This document shows, in pieces, positions 20,055 to 29,045 of a stretch of DNA of 64,000 bases. The notes under the pieces are model-generated. The model had not been told where the DNA came from. It saw only the letters and a list, made by a program, of their open reading frames with translations, and searched no databases. Both the position numbers and the translations under genes were made by a program. This DNA is from Caldilineaceae bacterium (lineage in GTDB: Bacteria > Chloroflexota > Anaerolineae > Caldilineales > Caldilineaceae). The first letter of the stretch is position 1, and each line of letters opens with the position of its first letter. The DNA lies in assembly GCA_022821545.1 (NCBI GenBank), contig JAJEDJ010000045.1:56192-120191 (forward strand). Reading direction: 5' to 3'.

Positions 20055-21940
20055 ATCCTCTGAAAGGTACAGGCAGGGGCGTGCAATACCTGTGGCGGCG
20101 TGCCGGCCGCGCAGCGCGCGGCCTTTCTGATGGCCTGCGCCTGTGGGCCCGCGGCCTGGCGCTGGTAACATCCGCCGCGCCCGGCATCGTTGGCGTCCAT
20201 CTGGCGCTTACTCTGGTCGCCAGCCTACTGCCCGTACTGCAGGTTTGGCTCTCGAAACTGGTGGTTGACGGCCTCACAGTGTCGATCAGCCACCCCTCCG
20301 GCGCCGTCTCCGCTGCGGACGGCAGCGGGCAGCCGGCCGTCATCCTGCTCGCACTGCTCTACGCACTGACCGTGGTCATACCGGCCGGTCTGCAGCCGGT
20401 TCAGCAGACTCTGACCATTTGGCTGAAGGATCGCGCCGTAGCCGAGGTGGACCGACGCCTGATGGATGCCGGAGCCCGTCTGGCGGACCTCGTGCGCATT
20501 GAGCGGCCCGCGTTTCAGGATGATCTGCGTCTGCTGCAACGGTCCGCCATGTATCCCTCTCAACTGTTTTCTTTTCTGCAGACCGGTCTGGGCACGGCGG
20601 TCACGTTAGCGGGGTCAGTTCTCCTGCTTGCCCGTCTGCATCCTCTGTTGCCCCTGACTCTGGTTCTTTTGAGCGCCCCGCACCTTGTCAGTGAGTTCCG
20701 TCTGCAGAATCTCAAGTACGAGGCCATGGTCAGCCGTTCGCGCGCCGCGCGGGAGATGAACTACTGCGCCCGCATCACCACCGAACCGGCCGCCGCCAAA
20801 GAGATCCGCGTTTTTGGCATTGGAAGCTTCTTTCTGCAGCGCTTTCACGACCGCTTCGCGGCGGCCTACGTAGTGATGAAGCAAGTCCGCCTGGCCCATC
20901 TCCGCGTCTCCGCGTTTTTCACCGCTCTGCACTCGCTGGCGATGGCGGGCGGCCTCTGGTATGTGGTCGCCCGGGCCGCCGGCGGTCAGCTCACTTTGGG
21001 GGACATCGCGCTCTATCTGAATGTTGTTATCCAGATGCAAAGTCGGATTCTTGATCTGGTAATGTGGTTCGGTATCCAATTTGAAGGCCATCAACACCTG
21101 CGAGGGCTGTTCGCTTTCTTCGACCAGGCTAAGCCTTCGATTGCCCTCCCACCGCAGAGAGGATTGGATTTCTCGGAACTGTCCTCTGCGCACTCTATCG
21201 AGATGCGGGGCATCCGTTTCCGCTATCCTGAGAGTACGCTGCCCGTCCTGGAAGATTTCACCGCCCTTCTTCCGAGCGGCAAGGTGACAGCTTTAGTCGG
21301 AGCCAACGGCGCAGGGAAGAGCACGCTCGTCAAACTGCTGACCCGCATGTATGACCCGGACGACGGCGACATCCTACTCGACGGTGTCCCCTTTGCCTCC
21401 TATGATCTGCGGTCGCTGCGCCGTAGAATCGCCGTTGTCTATCAGGACTTTGCCCGTTTTGCCCTGACTATGCGGGAAAATATTGAGTTGGGGGCATTGG
21501 AGGAAAATGGGGCCGGCGCAGATGTGGAAGATGCGGCGCGCTGGGCAGGCGCGGATGAAGTTGCCGCCGCGCTTCCAAATGGATATGAAACGACGCTGAC
21601 CAGGCGCTTTGAGGGGGGCGTGGACCTGTCCGGCGGGGAATGGCAGAAGGTCGCCCTGGCAAGGGCCTTCGTGCGCGACGCGGCTCTGATTATCCTCGAT
21701 GAGCCGACCGCAGCGCTCGACGCTGAGGCCGAGTACCGCCTGTTTGAGCGCTTCCGCCAGTTGGTCGCCGGCAAGACCGCGCTGATTATCAGCCATCGCT
21801 TCTCCACCGTGCGTATGGCCGACCCGATCCTGGTGCTCGAAGAGGGCCGAATCACCGAAGCGGGCAGCCATGCTGAACTGCTGTCGCTGGGCGGTCGCTA
21901 TGCCGAACTATTCGAGATGCAGGCCGGGCGCTATAGATAG
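20051..21940 (+). CDS. ABC exporter half-transporter B (permease-ATPase fusion)
   Basis: The 629-residue partner of the preceding protein has a hydrophobic membrane domain (about 35-345) and an ATPase with Walker A GANGAGKST, signature LSGGEWQK, Walker B LIILDEPTAALD and LIISHRFSTVRMAD. Both halves keep intact catalytic Glu and His residues, so both nucleotide sites look competent, unlike many asymmetric heterodimeric exporters. ATG 20051 overlaps the upstream stop (ATGCGATGA region), consistent with translational coupling. The cargo is unknown. Confidence 0.88.
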   Translation: MNPLKGTGRGVQYLWRRAGRAARGLSDGLRLWARGLALVTSAAPGIVGVHLALTLVASLLPVLQVWLSKLVVDGLTVSISHPSGAVSAADGSGQPAVILLALLYALTVVIPAGLQPVQQTLTIWLKDRAVAEVDRRLMDAGARLADLVRIERPAFQDDLRLLQRSAMYPSQLFSFLQTGLGTAVTLAGSVLLLARLHPLLPLTLVLLSAPHLVSEFRLQNLKYEAMVSRSRAAREMNYCARITTEPAAAKEIRVFGIGSFFLQRFHDRFAAAYVVMKQVRLAHLRVSAFFTALHSLAMAGGLWYVVARAAGGQLTLGDIALYLNVVIQMQSRILDLVMWFGIQFEGHQHLRGLFAFFDQAKPSIALPPQRGLDFSELSSAHSIEMRGIRFRYPESTLPVLEDFTALLPSGKVTALVGANGAGKSTLVKLLTRMYDPDDGDILLDGVPFASYDLRSLRRRIAVVYQDFARFALTMRENIELGALEENGAGADVEDAARWAGADEVAAALPNGYETTLTRRFEGGVDLSGGEWQKVALARAFVRDAALIILDEPTAALDAEAEYRLFERFRQLVAGKTALIISHRFSTVRMADPILVLEEGRITEAGSHAELLSLGGRYAELFEMQAGRYR

Positions 21941-22329
21941 TTTGCAAACATCGAGGCGCGTCGACAACTTCCTTGGATTTCTTTGGTTGTTCGCGTGAGT
22001 ATTCTGGAATTCTCACATGGTGAGGAGTGACGCGCCCCGGCACGCGCTAGACCCAACGAGATTTTCTGGACTCTGGTACCACCGACCTGCTCCCGTGCGC
22101 ATTTGGAATGAGCCTGTCAAAAGGCGATAATGTCTTCGTAGACATCGAAGACCGCACGCAGGGCTTCGACGCCAGGGACACCCGCCACATTGAGAGCGCA
22201 GCCTATCAGATTTCCTGGACCAAGTAAGGCCGGCAAAATGAGAGAAAGAGAGCAGGGCAGCAGAACAATGAACTTGGAAGTTTCCTCTTACCCCTCACTC
22301 CTCTCCACTCTCTCCTCCTGTTACCTCCC
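21941..22329. other. 389-bp gap with a possible gene remnant
   Basis: No complete gene is recognised. A plus-strand frame open from 22051 to TAA 22225-22227 (58 codons, with an internal ATG at 22108) has protein-like composition but no RBS and no family match I can name. The last 70 bases before purB are pyrimidine-rich (repeated CTCC/CTCT). No tRNA or strong promoter is seen. Confidence 0.4.
22051..22227 (+). pseudogene. Short coding-like fragment, possible 3' gene remnant
   Basis: The frame begins right after a TAG and runs to TAA. It contains S-G-T-T-D-L-L-P, then K-G-D-N-V-F-V-D-I-E-D and ends in Y-Q-I-S-W-T-K. The residue composition is typical of a folded protein rather than of a random GC-rich frame. 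The ATG at 22108 would give only 39 residues and lacks a Shine-Dalgarno site. It may be the tail of a decayed gene; the family is not recognised. Confidence 0.3.
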
Positions 22330-23730
22330 ATGACCACTTTCACCCACGACTCCTACCTCTCACCTCTGACCTGGCGCTACGGCAGCGAGATCATGCGTCG
22401 GATCTGGAGCGAGGTTGAAAAGCGTCGACTTATGCGCCGCGTCTGGGTGGCGCTGGCGGAAGCCCAATGCGAGGCCGGGCTCGTCACAGCCATGCAGGCG
22501 GCCGATCTGCGCGCGCGCCAGGACGACATCAACATTGAGCGGGCCCAGCAGATCGAGGAAGAGATCCGCCACGATCTGATGGCCGAAATCCGCACCTACG
22601 CCGAGCAGTGCCCCGTCGGCGGCCCCATCATCCATCTCGGCGCGACGTCGATGGATGTACTCGATAACGTTGATGCCCTGCGCCTGCGTACCGGCCTCGG
22701 CCAGATCATCGAAAGGCTGAAGCGCTCCCTGGCCGCGCTGGCCGCGCGCATCGCAGACGATGCCGGCACGCCTGCCATCGCCTTCACCCACATTCAGCCG
22801 GCTGAGCCGACCACCGTAGGCTACCGTTTTGCCCAGCACGGTCAGGACCTGCTCGCCGACCTCGAAGAATTGCAGCGCGTCCGCAAAGGTATTCGCGGCA
22901 AGGGGATCAAAGGCGCGGTCGGAACCAGCGCCAGCTACGACCAGCTTCTCTCCGACAGCGAGTTCACCCCCCGCCAGCTCGAAGAACGGGTGATGCAGAA
23001 GCTGGATCTACACGCCTTCGAGGCCGCCACCCAGACCTACCCCCGCAAACAGGACTGGCTCGTCGTCAACGCCCTTGCCGGTCTGTGCGCCAGCCTTCAC
23101 AAGTTCGCATTCGACCTGCGCATCCTCCAGTCGCCCCCGTTCGGCGAATGGAGCGAACCTTTTGGTTCCAAGCAGGTCGGGTCCAGCGCCATGCCATTTA
23201 AGCGCAACCCCATCGCCGCCGAAAACATCGACAGCCTCACGCGCCAGGTCGCGGCCCTCCCACGCATCGCCTGGGACAACAGCGCTCTCAATCTGCTCGA
23301 GCGCACGCTCGACGACTCCGCCAACCGGCGGCTCTACCTGCCCGAAGCCTTCCTTCTCACCGACGAAGTCCTGATTCGCTGTCTGCCCCTCTTTGAAGGC
23401 ATCACAGTCTGGCCGGGCCCCACCGCCCGTAACCTGCGCGACTACGGCGTCTTCGCCGCCACCGAACGTCTGCTCATGGAGGCAGTCAAAGCCGGCGGCG
23501 ACCGCCAGCGTCTGCACGAGCTGATTCGCGAACAGAGCCTTGTCGCCTGGAAGGCCCTGCAAGAAGGAAAGCCCAATCCCCTGGCCGACAATCTGCTGAA
23601 GGACCCGCGTATCACCGACCTGGTACCGCCGGAGCGCGCTCACAGCCTGTTGCAGGCGTCAGACTATGTGGGCGACGCGCCCCAACGGGCCGGAAACATA
23701 GCCTCTGCAATCCTCGCTGCGGTCGGCTGA
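22330..23730 (+). CDS. purB: Adenylosuccinate lyase
   Basis: PurB cleaves SAICAR to AICAR and adenylosuccinate to AMP, each releasing fumarate. The 466-residue fumarase/aspartase-superfamily protein has the general-acid region GATSMDVLDN, the substrate motif FTHIQPAEPTT and the mobile signature loop SSAMPFKRNPIAAENI. No Shine-Dalgarno sequence precedes ATG 22330; instead the leader is a C/T run. The downstream methyltransferase gene starts two bases after its TGA, so the pair is co-transcribed. Confidence 0.96.
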   Translation: MTTFTHDSYLSPLTWRYGSEIMRRIWSEVEKRRLMRRVWVALAEAQCEAGLVTAMQAADLRARQDDINIERAQQIEEEIRHDLMAEIRTYAEQCPVGGPIIHLGATSMDVLDNVDALRLRTGLGQIIERLKRSLAALAARIADDAGTPAIAFTHIQPAEPTTVGYRFAQHGQDLLADLEELQRVRKGIRGKGIKGAVGTSASYDQLLSDSEFTPRQLEERVMQKLDLHAFEAATQTYPRKQDWLVVNALAGLCASLHKFAFDLRILQSPPFGEWSEPFGSKQVGSSAMPFKRNPIAAENIDSLTRQVAALPRIAWDNSALNLLERTLDDSANRRLYLPEAFLLTDEVLIRCLPLFEGITVWPGPTARNLRDYGVFAATERLLMEAVKAGGDRQRLHELIREQSLVAWKALQEGKPNPLADNLLKDPRITDLVPPERAHSLLQASDYVGDAPQRAGNIASAILAAVG

Positions 23731-23731
23731 G

Positions 23732-24802
23732 ATGCCGCAGCTTCTTCTCTCCGCCGACCCCGGCTTCATGCACCTCGCTCTCGATGAGTTCCGGCGCGAC
23801 AGCCACAACGCCCAGCTCCTCGACGAACTCGCCCCAGGTGTCCACCTCGCCGACTGCGATGAAGGCTTCTGGGGCTTGGCCGAATCCTGGATCGACGATC
23901 CTCCTGTCTTTGCACGTCATATCTGCCCCGTCGACCTTTCCATCCCCCTCGTCGCCACGCCCAGAGACCTTTCCCGCCTCAGCGAAGCCGCCGTAACCGA
24001 GTACGCCGACCTGCTCGACCCCGACGTCAGCTTCTCCGTCCAGAGCCGCATCTTCGCCGAACTTCCCTATAAGCCCTTCGACGTCAACCGGGCCGTCTCC
24101 GCCGCCCTTGCCCGCGCCGCAAACTCGCCGCTTGACGTTCGGCAGCCCTTTCAGATTCTTTCGATCGTCTGCGCCGCCTCCAACCAAGGGCCAGGATCAG
24201 AAAAGCCAGCTGCCTCGAGTCACAGGCAACTGGCCTACTTGGGTCTCTCACTCGCCTCGCACAATATCTCTGACTGGGCCGGTGGCGTGCGTCGCTTCCG
24301 CCGTGAAAAGGAGCAAGTCAGCCGGGCCGAGTTCAAAATGCTGGAGGCACTGGAGGCGTTTCGTATCGACCTGCCCGCCGGCGGCGTCGCCCTCGACCTC
24401 GGCGCGGCGCCGGGAGGATGGACTCGCGTCCTGCGCCAGAAGGGGCAGTTCGTTACCGCCGTCGACCCCGCTGAGCTACATCCCCGCCTGGCCGCCGACC
24501 GCGGTGTGCGTCACAAAAAGATGACCGCCGAAACTTATCTGGCTGAAGGTCCGGATGCCTTCGATTTTCTCGTCAACGACATGCGTATGGATGCGCGTGC
24601 CTCGGCGCGCCTGATGAACGACTTCGCCGACTTCCTCTATCCTCACGCCGAAGCCCTGATGACGCTCAAACTTGGCAAGACCGCCGCGGCGCTCGATCCT
24701 GCCTGCACAATTCTGCAAGAAAGCTACAATATCCTGCACATGCGTCAACTCTTCCATAACCGCAACGAAGTGACCATCCATCTCCAGCCGAAACCGGCCT
24801 GA
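23732..24802 (+). CDS. RlmM/FtsJ-type RNA 2'-O-methyltransferase
   Basis: The 356-residue protein has an N-terminal region (about 1-150) with THUMP-like spacing. A Rossmann methyltransferase follows, with SAM motif I at LDLGAAPGGWTRVL. The K-D-K-E tetrad of RrmJ-type ribose methyltransferases can be traced: K in RAEFKMLEA, D in VNDMRMD, K in MTLKLGK and E in RNEVTIHL. The architecture matches RlmM, which methylates 23S rRNA C2498, but the exact target is inferred. It directly follows purB. Confidence 0.82.
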   Translation: MPQLLLSADPGFMHLALDEFRRDSHNAQLLDELAPGVHLADCDEGFWGLAESWIDDPPVFARHICPVDLSIPLVATPRDLSRLSEAAVTEYADLLDPDVSFSVQSRIFAELPYKPFDVNRAVSAALARAANSPLDVRQPFQILSIVCAASNQGPGSEKPAASSHRQLAYLGLSLASHNISDWAGGVRRFRREKEQVSRAEFKMLEALEAFRIDLPAGGVALDLGAAPGGWTRVLRQKGQFVTAVDPAELHPRLAADRGVRHKKMTAETYLAEGPDAFDFLVNDMRMDARASARLMNDFADFLYPHAEALMTLKLGKTAAALDPACTILQESYNILHMRQLFHNRNEVTIHLQPKPA

Positions 24803-24838
24803 GTCCAGGATCTCAAGACCGCCGAACGCCGCAAGATG

Positions 24839-25465
24839 TCACGGAACCGGCCCGGCCGGCAACCCATAAAGATACCAGTACTCCTCGCTCGGATAGACGT
24901 GCGCCACCGTCGCCTCCCAAACGAACTCCCCCCTTGTTAACATCCCTTGCAATCGCTGGTCCACCGAAGCCAGCTGAGTCGTCAGCGCATCCGCGCTGCC
25001 TGCCTCCAACGCCTTGCCTATCTCCGCGATTCTCTGCCGGTTGCGAATCTCAAATGGGTACTGCACACGGCACTCGCGCCTGTTCTCACTGCAATCGTCG
25101 AGAAACCAGTTCAGGCTGTTCAGCCGCGCCCGGGCCTCCCGCAACAGCAGCGTCTGGTAATGGGATGGGAGCCGCCCGGTTGCCTTGTCAATCCGGGCCT
25201 TGGCCTCCGCAAGCGCCTGCCTCTGCTCAGGCGACAGCGATTCCGACTGCGCCGCCAGCTTGTGCAGCCGCGCCAGCACGTCCCCGCCGCTGCTCTGGAC
25301 CGGGCGCTCCCCAGCCCCCTTGCGATCTCCCGGTGTAGGCACGACAACTGTTCTGTACACTTCCCCCTTCAATATGTAACTCTCGAACTGCGCCGCCATC
25401 GCCGCCGCCACCGCCAAATCAGTCTCCGGCGCAGTTGCAATCACCGTACTAAGTCTGCTCGCCAT
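24839..25465 (-). CDS. Hypothetical protein
   Basis: I do not recognise this 208-residue protein. It has an Ala-rich N-terminal helix (AVAAAMAAQFESYILKGEVYRTVVV), a long helical middle (SLSPEQRQALAEAKARIDK..., LLLREARARLNSLNWFLDD) with two Cys (DDCSENRRECR), and an aromatic end (YPSEEYWYLYGLP). There is no signal peptide or membrane segment. ATG 25465 is preceded by GGAGG and is preferred over a start at 25528 that would add a Gly-rich stretch. It lies 84 bases downstream of dtd on the same strand. Confidence 0.65.
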   Translation of the reverse strand: MASRLSTVIATAPETDLAVAAAMAAQFESYILKGEVYRTVVVPTPGDRKGAGERPVQSSGGDVLARLHKLAAQSESLSPEQRQALAEAKARIDKATGRLPSHYQTLLLREARARLNSLNWFLDDCSENRRECRVQYPFEIRNRQRIAEIGKALEAGSADALTTQLASVDQRLQGMLTRGEFVWEATVAHVYPSEEYWYLYGLPAGPVP

Positions 25466-25548
25466 GCCGCCTCCTCCAATCCCTCCCGAATCCCAAACAC
25501 CTCCCCCGCTTCCAAAACCGCCGACCACTGATCACTAACCACCTGCCA

Positions 25549-25995
25549 CTAGCCGCTGTCCTTTTCCAACCAAAGCGTCACAGGGCCGTCGTTCACCAGC
25601 GAGACCTCCATGTGCGCCTGGAAGACGCCTTTTTTCACCGGTACGCCTTCCCCCGCCAGCAACGTGCAGAAGCTATCATAAAGCGCCTGCGCTTGAGCCG
25701 GAGGCGCCGCTTGCGTGAAACTCGGTCGCCGCCCCTTGCGAGCATCTCCGTACAGGGTAAACTGACTCACGGCCAGCACTGCGCCCCCCACGTCCGTCAG
25801 CCCGAGGTTCATCTTGCCGGCATCGTCCTCAAACAGTCGTAAGCCGGCAATCTTGCGCGCCAGCCATGCCGCCTCTGCCTCGCCGTCCTCGTTGGCGACG
25901 CCAAGCAGCACCAGATAGCCCTGCCCGATGCGAGCCGCCTCCTCTCCGTCAACCTGAACACTTGCCCGGCTGACTCGCTGAATTAGCGCGCGCAT
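25549..25995 (-). CDS. dtd: D-aminoacyl-tRNA deacylase
   Basis: DTD hydrolyses D-amino acids (and glycine mischarged on tRNA-Ala) from tRNA. The 148-residue protein has the N-terminal [13 protein letters not shown], the SQFTLYGD motif and the cross-subunit Gly-cisPro motif in NDGPVT. ATG 25995 is chosen since the protein N-terminus is conserved there and AAGGAAA precedes it. It diverges from the radical SAM gene, and the 50-base gap holds a perfect promoter and a SOS-box-like palindrome for that gene. Confidence 0.95.
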   Translation of the reverse strand: MRALIQRVSRASVQVDGEEAARIGQGYLVLLGVANEDGEAEAAWLARKIAGLRLFEDDAGKMNLGLTDVGGAVLAVSQFTLYGDARKGRRPSFTQAAPPAQAQALYDSFCTLLAGEGVPVKKGVFQAHMEVSLVNDGPVTLWLEKDSG

Positions 25996-26010
25996 CTTTT
26001 TCCTTATCCC

Positions 26011-26039
26011 TTGACAAATAGAACATATGTTTGTATAAT
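26011..26039 (+). promoter_or_regulatory. Perfect sigma-70-type promoter of the radical SAM gene
   Basis: TTGACA at 26011-26016 and TATAAT at 26034-26039 are separated by exactly 17 bases. The expected start of transcription (about 7 bases after the -10) falls on the ATG at 26046, so the mRNA should be leaderless or nearly so. Confidence 0.85.
26021..26032. promoter_or_regulatory. LexA-type SOS box in the promoter spacer
   Basis: GAAC-ATAT-GTTT matches the Gram-positive SOS box GAAC-N4-GTTY, with a 10-bp perfect palindrome core (26022-26031). It lies entirely between the -35 and -10 elements, where repressor binding would block polymerase. The regulated product looks like a DNA-repair protein, which agrees with LexA control. 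Confidence 0.6.
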
Positions 26040-26045
26040 GTCTGT

Positions 26046-27251
26046 ATGAACTACACAATCCAACTCGAACCGATGGCAAAGCTCGCCCGTATCGGCGAGA
26101 TCAACGGCTTTGAAGCGGCCGGCGACGCGCCCCACGCCGAACCCACCCGCCCCGGTTGCTTCACCCCCGCGCCGCCCAAGCCCACCCGTCGCGAACGCAA
26201 TGCAGCCTCCCTACGCCGTTCCATCTTCAAAGTGACGACACCCCGCGGCCCCAAGCCGGTCCTGCGCACGATGATGACCACCGCCTGCGAGCGCAACTGC
26301 TTCTACTGTGCGTTCCGCGCCGGCCGCAGCAGCGCCGAACGCCTCACCCTCCAGCCCGACGAACTGGCCGATGGCTTCCTGCGTATGCAGAAGGCCGGCC
26401 TTGTCGACGGTCTCTTCCTCTCCTCCGGCATTATCGGCGGCGGGGTCAGAGCCCAGGACAAAATTATCGATACGGCCGAGATTCTGCGCAAGAAACAGAA
26501 CTACCCCGGCTACATTCACCTCAAAATAATGCCCGGCAGCGAGTACGAACAGGTTCGCAGGTCCATGCAGCTGGCCGACCGGGTCTCGATCAATCTCGAG
26601 GGCGCCACCCCGGGAAGGCTGGCCAGACTCGCACCCAAAAAGGAGTTCTGGGACGACCTGATGAAGCGCCTGCTCTGGACTGAACAGATCCGCAGTCGCG
26701 AACGCGTGAGAGCCTCCTCCGTCACCCAGTTTGTCGTCGGCGCGGTCGGCGACACCGATCTGGAACTGATTTCGCTCAGCGAGAAACTCTATCGCCAAGC
26801 CCGTCTTGGCCGCGTCTACTACTCCTCCTTTTTCCCCGTGCCCGACACACCCTTCGAAGACCTGCCGCCAGTCTCACTGAAGCGGCAGCACCGTCTCTAC
26901 CAGGCCAGCTTCCTCCTGCGCGACTACGACTGGGACACCGAGGACATCGGCTTTGGCGCCGACCAGAACCTCCGCCTCGACGTCGACCCCAAGCAGGCTT
27001 GGGCCGACATCCACCTGCGCGCCGCGCCCATAGAACTGAACCGCGCCGACAGGCCCACCCTGCTGCGAGTCCCAGGCATCGGCCCCAAGAGCGCCGACCG
27101 CATTCTCCGCGCCCGCCGCCAGGGCAACCTCACCGACCTGCAACACCTGCGCGCCCTCGGCGTCCCCTCGCCGCAAAAGGCGGCCCCCTACGTCCTCCTC
27201 AACGGCCGCCAACCCGCCCACCAGATGTCGCTGTTTCCAGTGCCTGGGTAG
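26046..27251 (+). CDS. Putative DNA modification/repair radical SAM protein
   Basis: The 401-residue protein has the radical SAM cluster motif C-x3-C-x2-C at [13 protein letters not shown] and a TIM-barrel core. The C-terminus carries a helix-hairpin-helix element ([16 protein letters not shown], about residues 340-356) typical of DNA-binding repair proteins. This architecture matches the family often encoded beside an atypical uracil-DNA glycosylase; no glycosylase gene is present here. ATG 26046 is chosen because an upstream TTG at 26031 lies inside the promoter. The upstream SOS-like operator supports a damage-inducible role. The reaction is unknown. Confidence 0.87.
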   Translation: MNYTIQLEPMAKLARIGEINGFEAAGDAPHAEPTRPGCFTPAPPKPTRRERNAASLRRSIFKVTTPRGPKPVLRTMMTTACERNCFYCAFRAGRSSAERLTLQPDELADGFLRMQKAGLVDGLFLSSGIIGGGVRAQDKIIDTAEILRKKQNYPGYIHLKIMPGSEYEQVRRSMQLADRVSINLEGATPGRLARLAPKKEFWDDLMKRLLWTEQIRSRERVRASSVTQFVVGAVGDTDLELISLSEKLYRQARLGRVYYSSFFPVPDTPFEDLPPVSLKRQHRLYQASFLLRDYDWDTEDIGFGADQNLRLDVDPKQAWADIHLRAAPIELNRADRPTLLRVPGIGPKSADRILRARRQGNLTDLQHLRALGVPSPQKAAPYVLLNGRQPAHQMSLFPVPG

Positions 27252-27482
27252 CGCATCCGGTTTCATCCGCCCCTGTGAGTCCAAATCGGCGCCAAAGCCT
27301 TTGGCGCGAGCCGCCACCTGAGATGGAGGGCGTCTCGTTTGCTACGCCCACATTCACAAGCAGTTCGTTTCCGTCTGAGATTCTCAATAGCGTCGGTCTG
27401 CGTAGGGGAACGGCCATTCAAATCTGCGATAATTTGTGCAGATTCGGACTGTTCTCCTTAAACAGACACTTTGGCCTCTTTT

Positions 27483-28106
27483 TCACTTTCTCGCTGCCTC
27501 TTCATAGGCCGCCTTCAAAGTCTCGAGAACTTCAGCCGTAATATTCTTCACAGTGTTTCCCTGTCCAAACTTGGTTGGCGCAATGGCACGCTCAACAGAC
27601 TCTATTGACTCAGGCGCCAGCCGGTCGAAAACCGACCTCCACACCGAAATAGATGGTCGCTGTTCGTCGTTCCAGATCGTGACCAGGCCAGCACTGTCGG
27701 GCATGATTCTAGGCAATAAAGTAAATCGTTTCCCTTCAATACCGGAAAACGTGAAAAGACGCACGTTAGGTAGCGAGGAAATCTGTAGAGCCCACGCTGT
27801 CAAATCTTCGAATGTCTTTCGAGATTCTCCAACGATGTCAGCGAACGAAGCCCGGAATACATCGGGTCCGTCGGTCAGGCCCTCTCTGGTTGTGATGAAA
27901 CTCTCTCTTTCAGGTGTGGCCAAAGTTGACGACGAGTTGAGGTCCGGTGTGACGCGTTGAGGAAGCGCCACCTGCACGCCGTTGACCTCATATACGTTGA
28001 GGGAAATCAGGTCGATTGTCAAAGCATGAGTGGATATGCGATCCAGGTACCCCACGATCCTTTCCAACTCCCACCCATCTCCTTTGTTCATCCAGATTCC
28101 GGTCAT
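27483..28106 (-). CDS. Hypothetical protein in accessory patch
   Basis: I do not recognise this 207-residue protein. It looks soluble and alpha/beta, with a central segment reading FADIVGESRKTFEDLTAWALQI and a C-terminal helical part ending LETLKAAYEEAARK. There is no signal peptide or membrane span. ATG 28106 has AAGAGGT six bases upstream. Base composition is less GC-rich than in the flanking genes and it lies directly downstream of the toxin gene on the same strand (74-base gap), suggesting a recently acquired block. Confidence 0.55.
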   Translation of the reverse strand: MTGIWMNKGDGWELERIVGYLDRISTHALTIDLISLNVYEVNGVQVALPQRVTPDLNSSSTLATPERESFITTREGLTDGPDVFRASFADIVGESRKTFEDLTAWALQISSLPNVRLFTFSGIEGKRFTLLPRIMPDSAGLVTIWNDEQRPSISVWRSVFDRLAPESIESVERAIAPTKFGQGNTVKNITAEVLETLKAAYEEAARK

Positions 28107-28180
28107 TCTATACCTCTTGGCCGTCGTACTGACGCCTCCTATCGGAAAACACCTGGGCTGTCCTGAACTGATCAGTCGAC

Positions 28181-28606
28181 TCATGTGCCCGCATAGCGGA
28201 CCCAATCCTGGCCAACGGCACGAACCAACTTGCGGTCAGCTGTCCATAGTTCTCCTTGGAGTCCTTCGGCCAGGGCAATGTAAAAACTGTCATAGGCAGT
28301 TGCGCGTTTCAGCCGATAGCTCCAATGAAGAGCGCTCCTGCAGAGTGATTCTTGAGGCGCAACTGTCGAGACTTCCAGTCCAATCGCCAGATCAAGAAAC
28401 ATGTCAGCGGTCACTTCTGAAATCTGTCGAAAATGAACACACTTGGCCAAGGTTGACGTTACCTCATAGAGCCACAAAGTAGGGGCGAACAGCGGAATAT
28501 CCTTTTCTTTCCACTCTTCCATCTGCCCCTGAATTGTGGACTGCAAACTGTTGGGCAGCAGCATCTTCAGTGTGAAACTGGCGTCAACTATCACCGGTGT
28601 CGTCAC
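28181..28606 (-). CDS. vapC: PIN-domain toxin (VapC-like)
   Basis: The 141-residue PIN-domain ribonuclease carries the acidic metal-binding residues: D8 (IVDAS), E48 (WLYEVT), D106 (TAYDSFYIALAE) and D124 (TADRKL). VapC toxins cleave tRNA or rRNA and are neutralised by the upstream antitoxin. The start overlaps the antitoxin gene by 23 bases, the usual coupling in such modules. The RNA target is not predictable. Confidence 0.88.
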   Translation of the reverse strand: MTTPVIVDASFTLKMLLPNSLQSTIQGQMEEWKEKDIPLFAPTLWLYEVTSTLAKCVHFRQISEVTADMFLDLAIGLEVSTVAPQESLCRSALHWSYRLKRATAYDSFYIALAEGLQGELWTADRKLVRAVGQDWVRYAGT

Positions 28607-28913
28607 TTCGCCCCTCCAGGTCTGCTCGCGCGGCTTCCAGCAACCTATCTACATCTGGGAATATGCCTTTTGTTTCAGCCAAAACGATCTGATTGAGGCG
28701 GGCGCTCTCCCTCTTCCATTCCTTCCAGGCTGCTTGTTTCCGTCCTTTCTCTCTATCGCGAATTTGCTCCAAGTCGTCCAGGCTGACAAGCGCCGCTTTG
28801 GGCCTTCCTCTGGAGGTGAGAATTACCCTCTCTCCTCCATAGGCGACGCGATTGACGAGTTCGGAAATATCCCTCCTAACCTGTCCAATTGCGATCCGAA
28901 CTTCAATACCCAT
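28584..28913 (-). CDS. Phd/YefM-type antitoxin
   Basis: The 109-residue protein begins with the Phd/YefM DNA-binding fold (IAIGQVRRDISELVNRVAYGGERVILTSRGRPKAALVSLDDLEQI). It has a long charged C-terminal tail (EKGRKQAAWKEWKRE...) that would wrap the toxin. ATG 28913 has a strong GGGAG/GAGG leader; the longer upstream reading lacks conservation. It is the first gene of the toxin-antitoxin operon and is expected to autorepress from the AT-rich region at about 28920-28985. Confidence 0.85.
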   Translation of the reverse strand: MGIEVRIAIGQVRRDISELVNRVAYGGERVILTSRGRPKAALVSLDDLEQIRDREKGRKQAAWKEWKRESARLNQIVLAETKGIFPDVDRLLEAARADLEGRSDDTGDS

Positions 28914-29045
28914 TCCTCGCTCCCTTTGTATTACTCGAACTGTAACGTAATGAATAACAGTATAGTACAATTCGATACTCTCTCACATATGTTAGCCCGG
29001 ACTGCTGCCACGGGAATATGAACACTTCAACCAACCTTTCTCTTG

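Noticed and set aside
26031..26045. TTG start at 26031 for the radical SAM gene
   Set aside because: It overlaps the spacer and -10 of the perfect promoter, so it would lie upstream of the transcript start.
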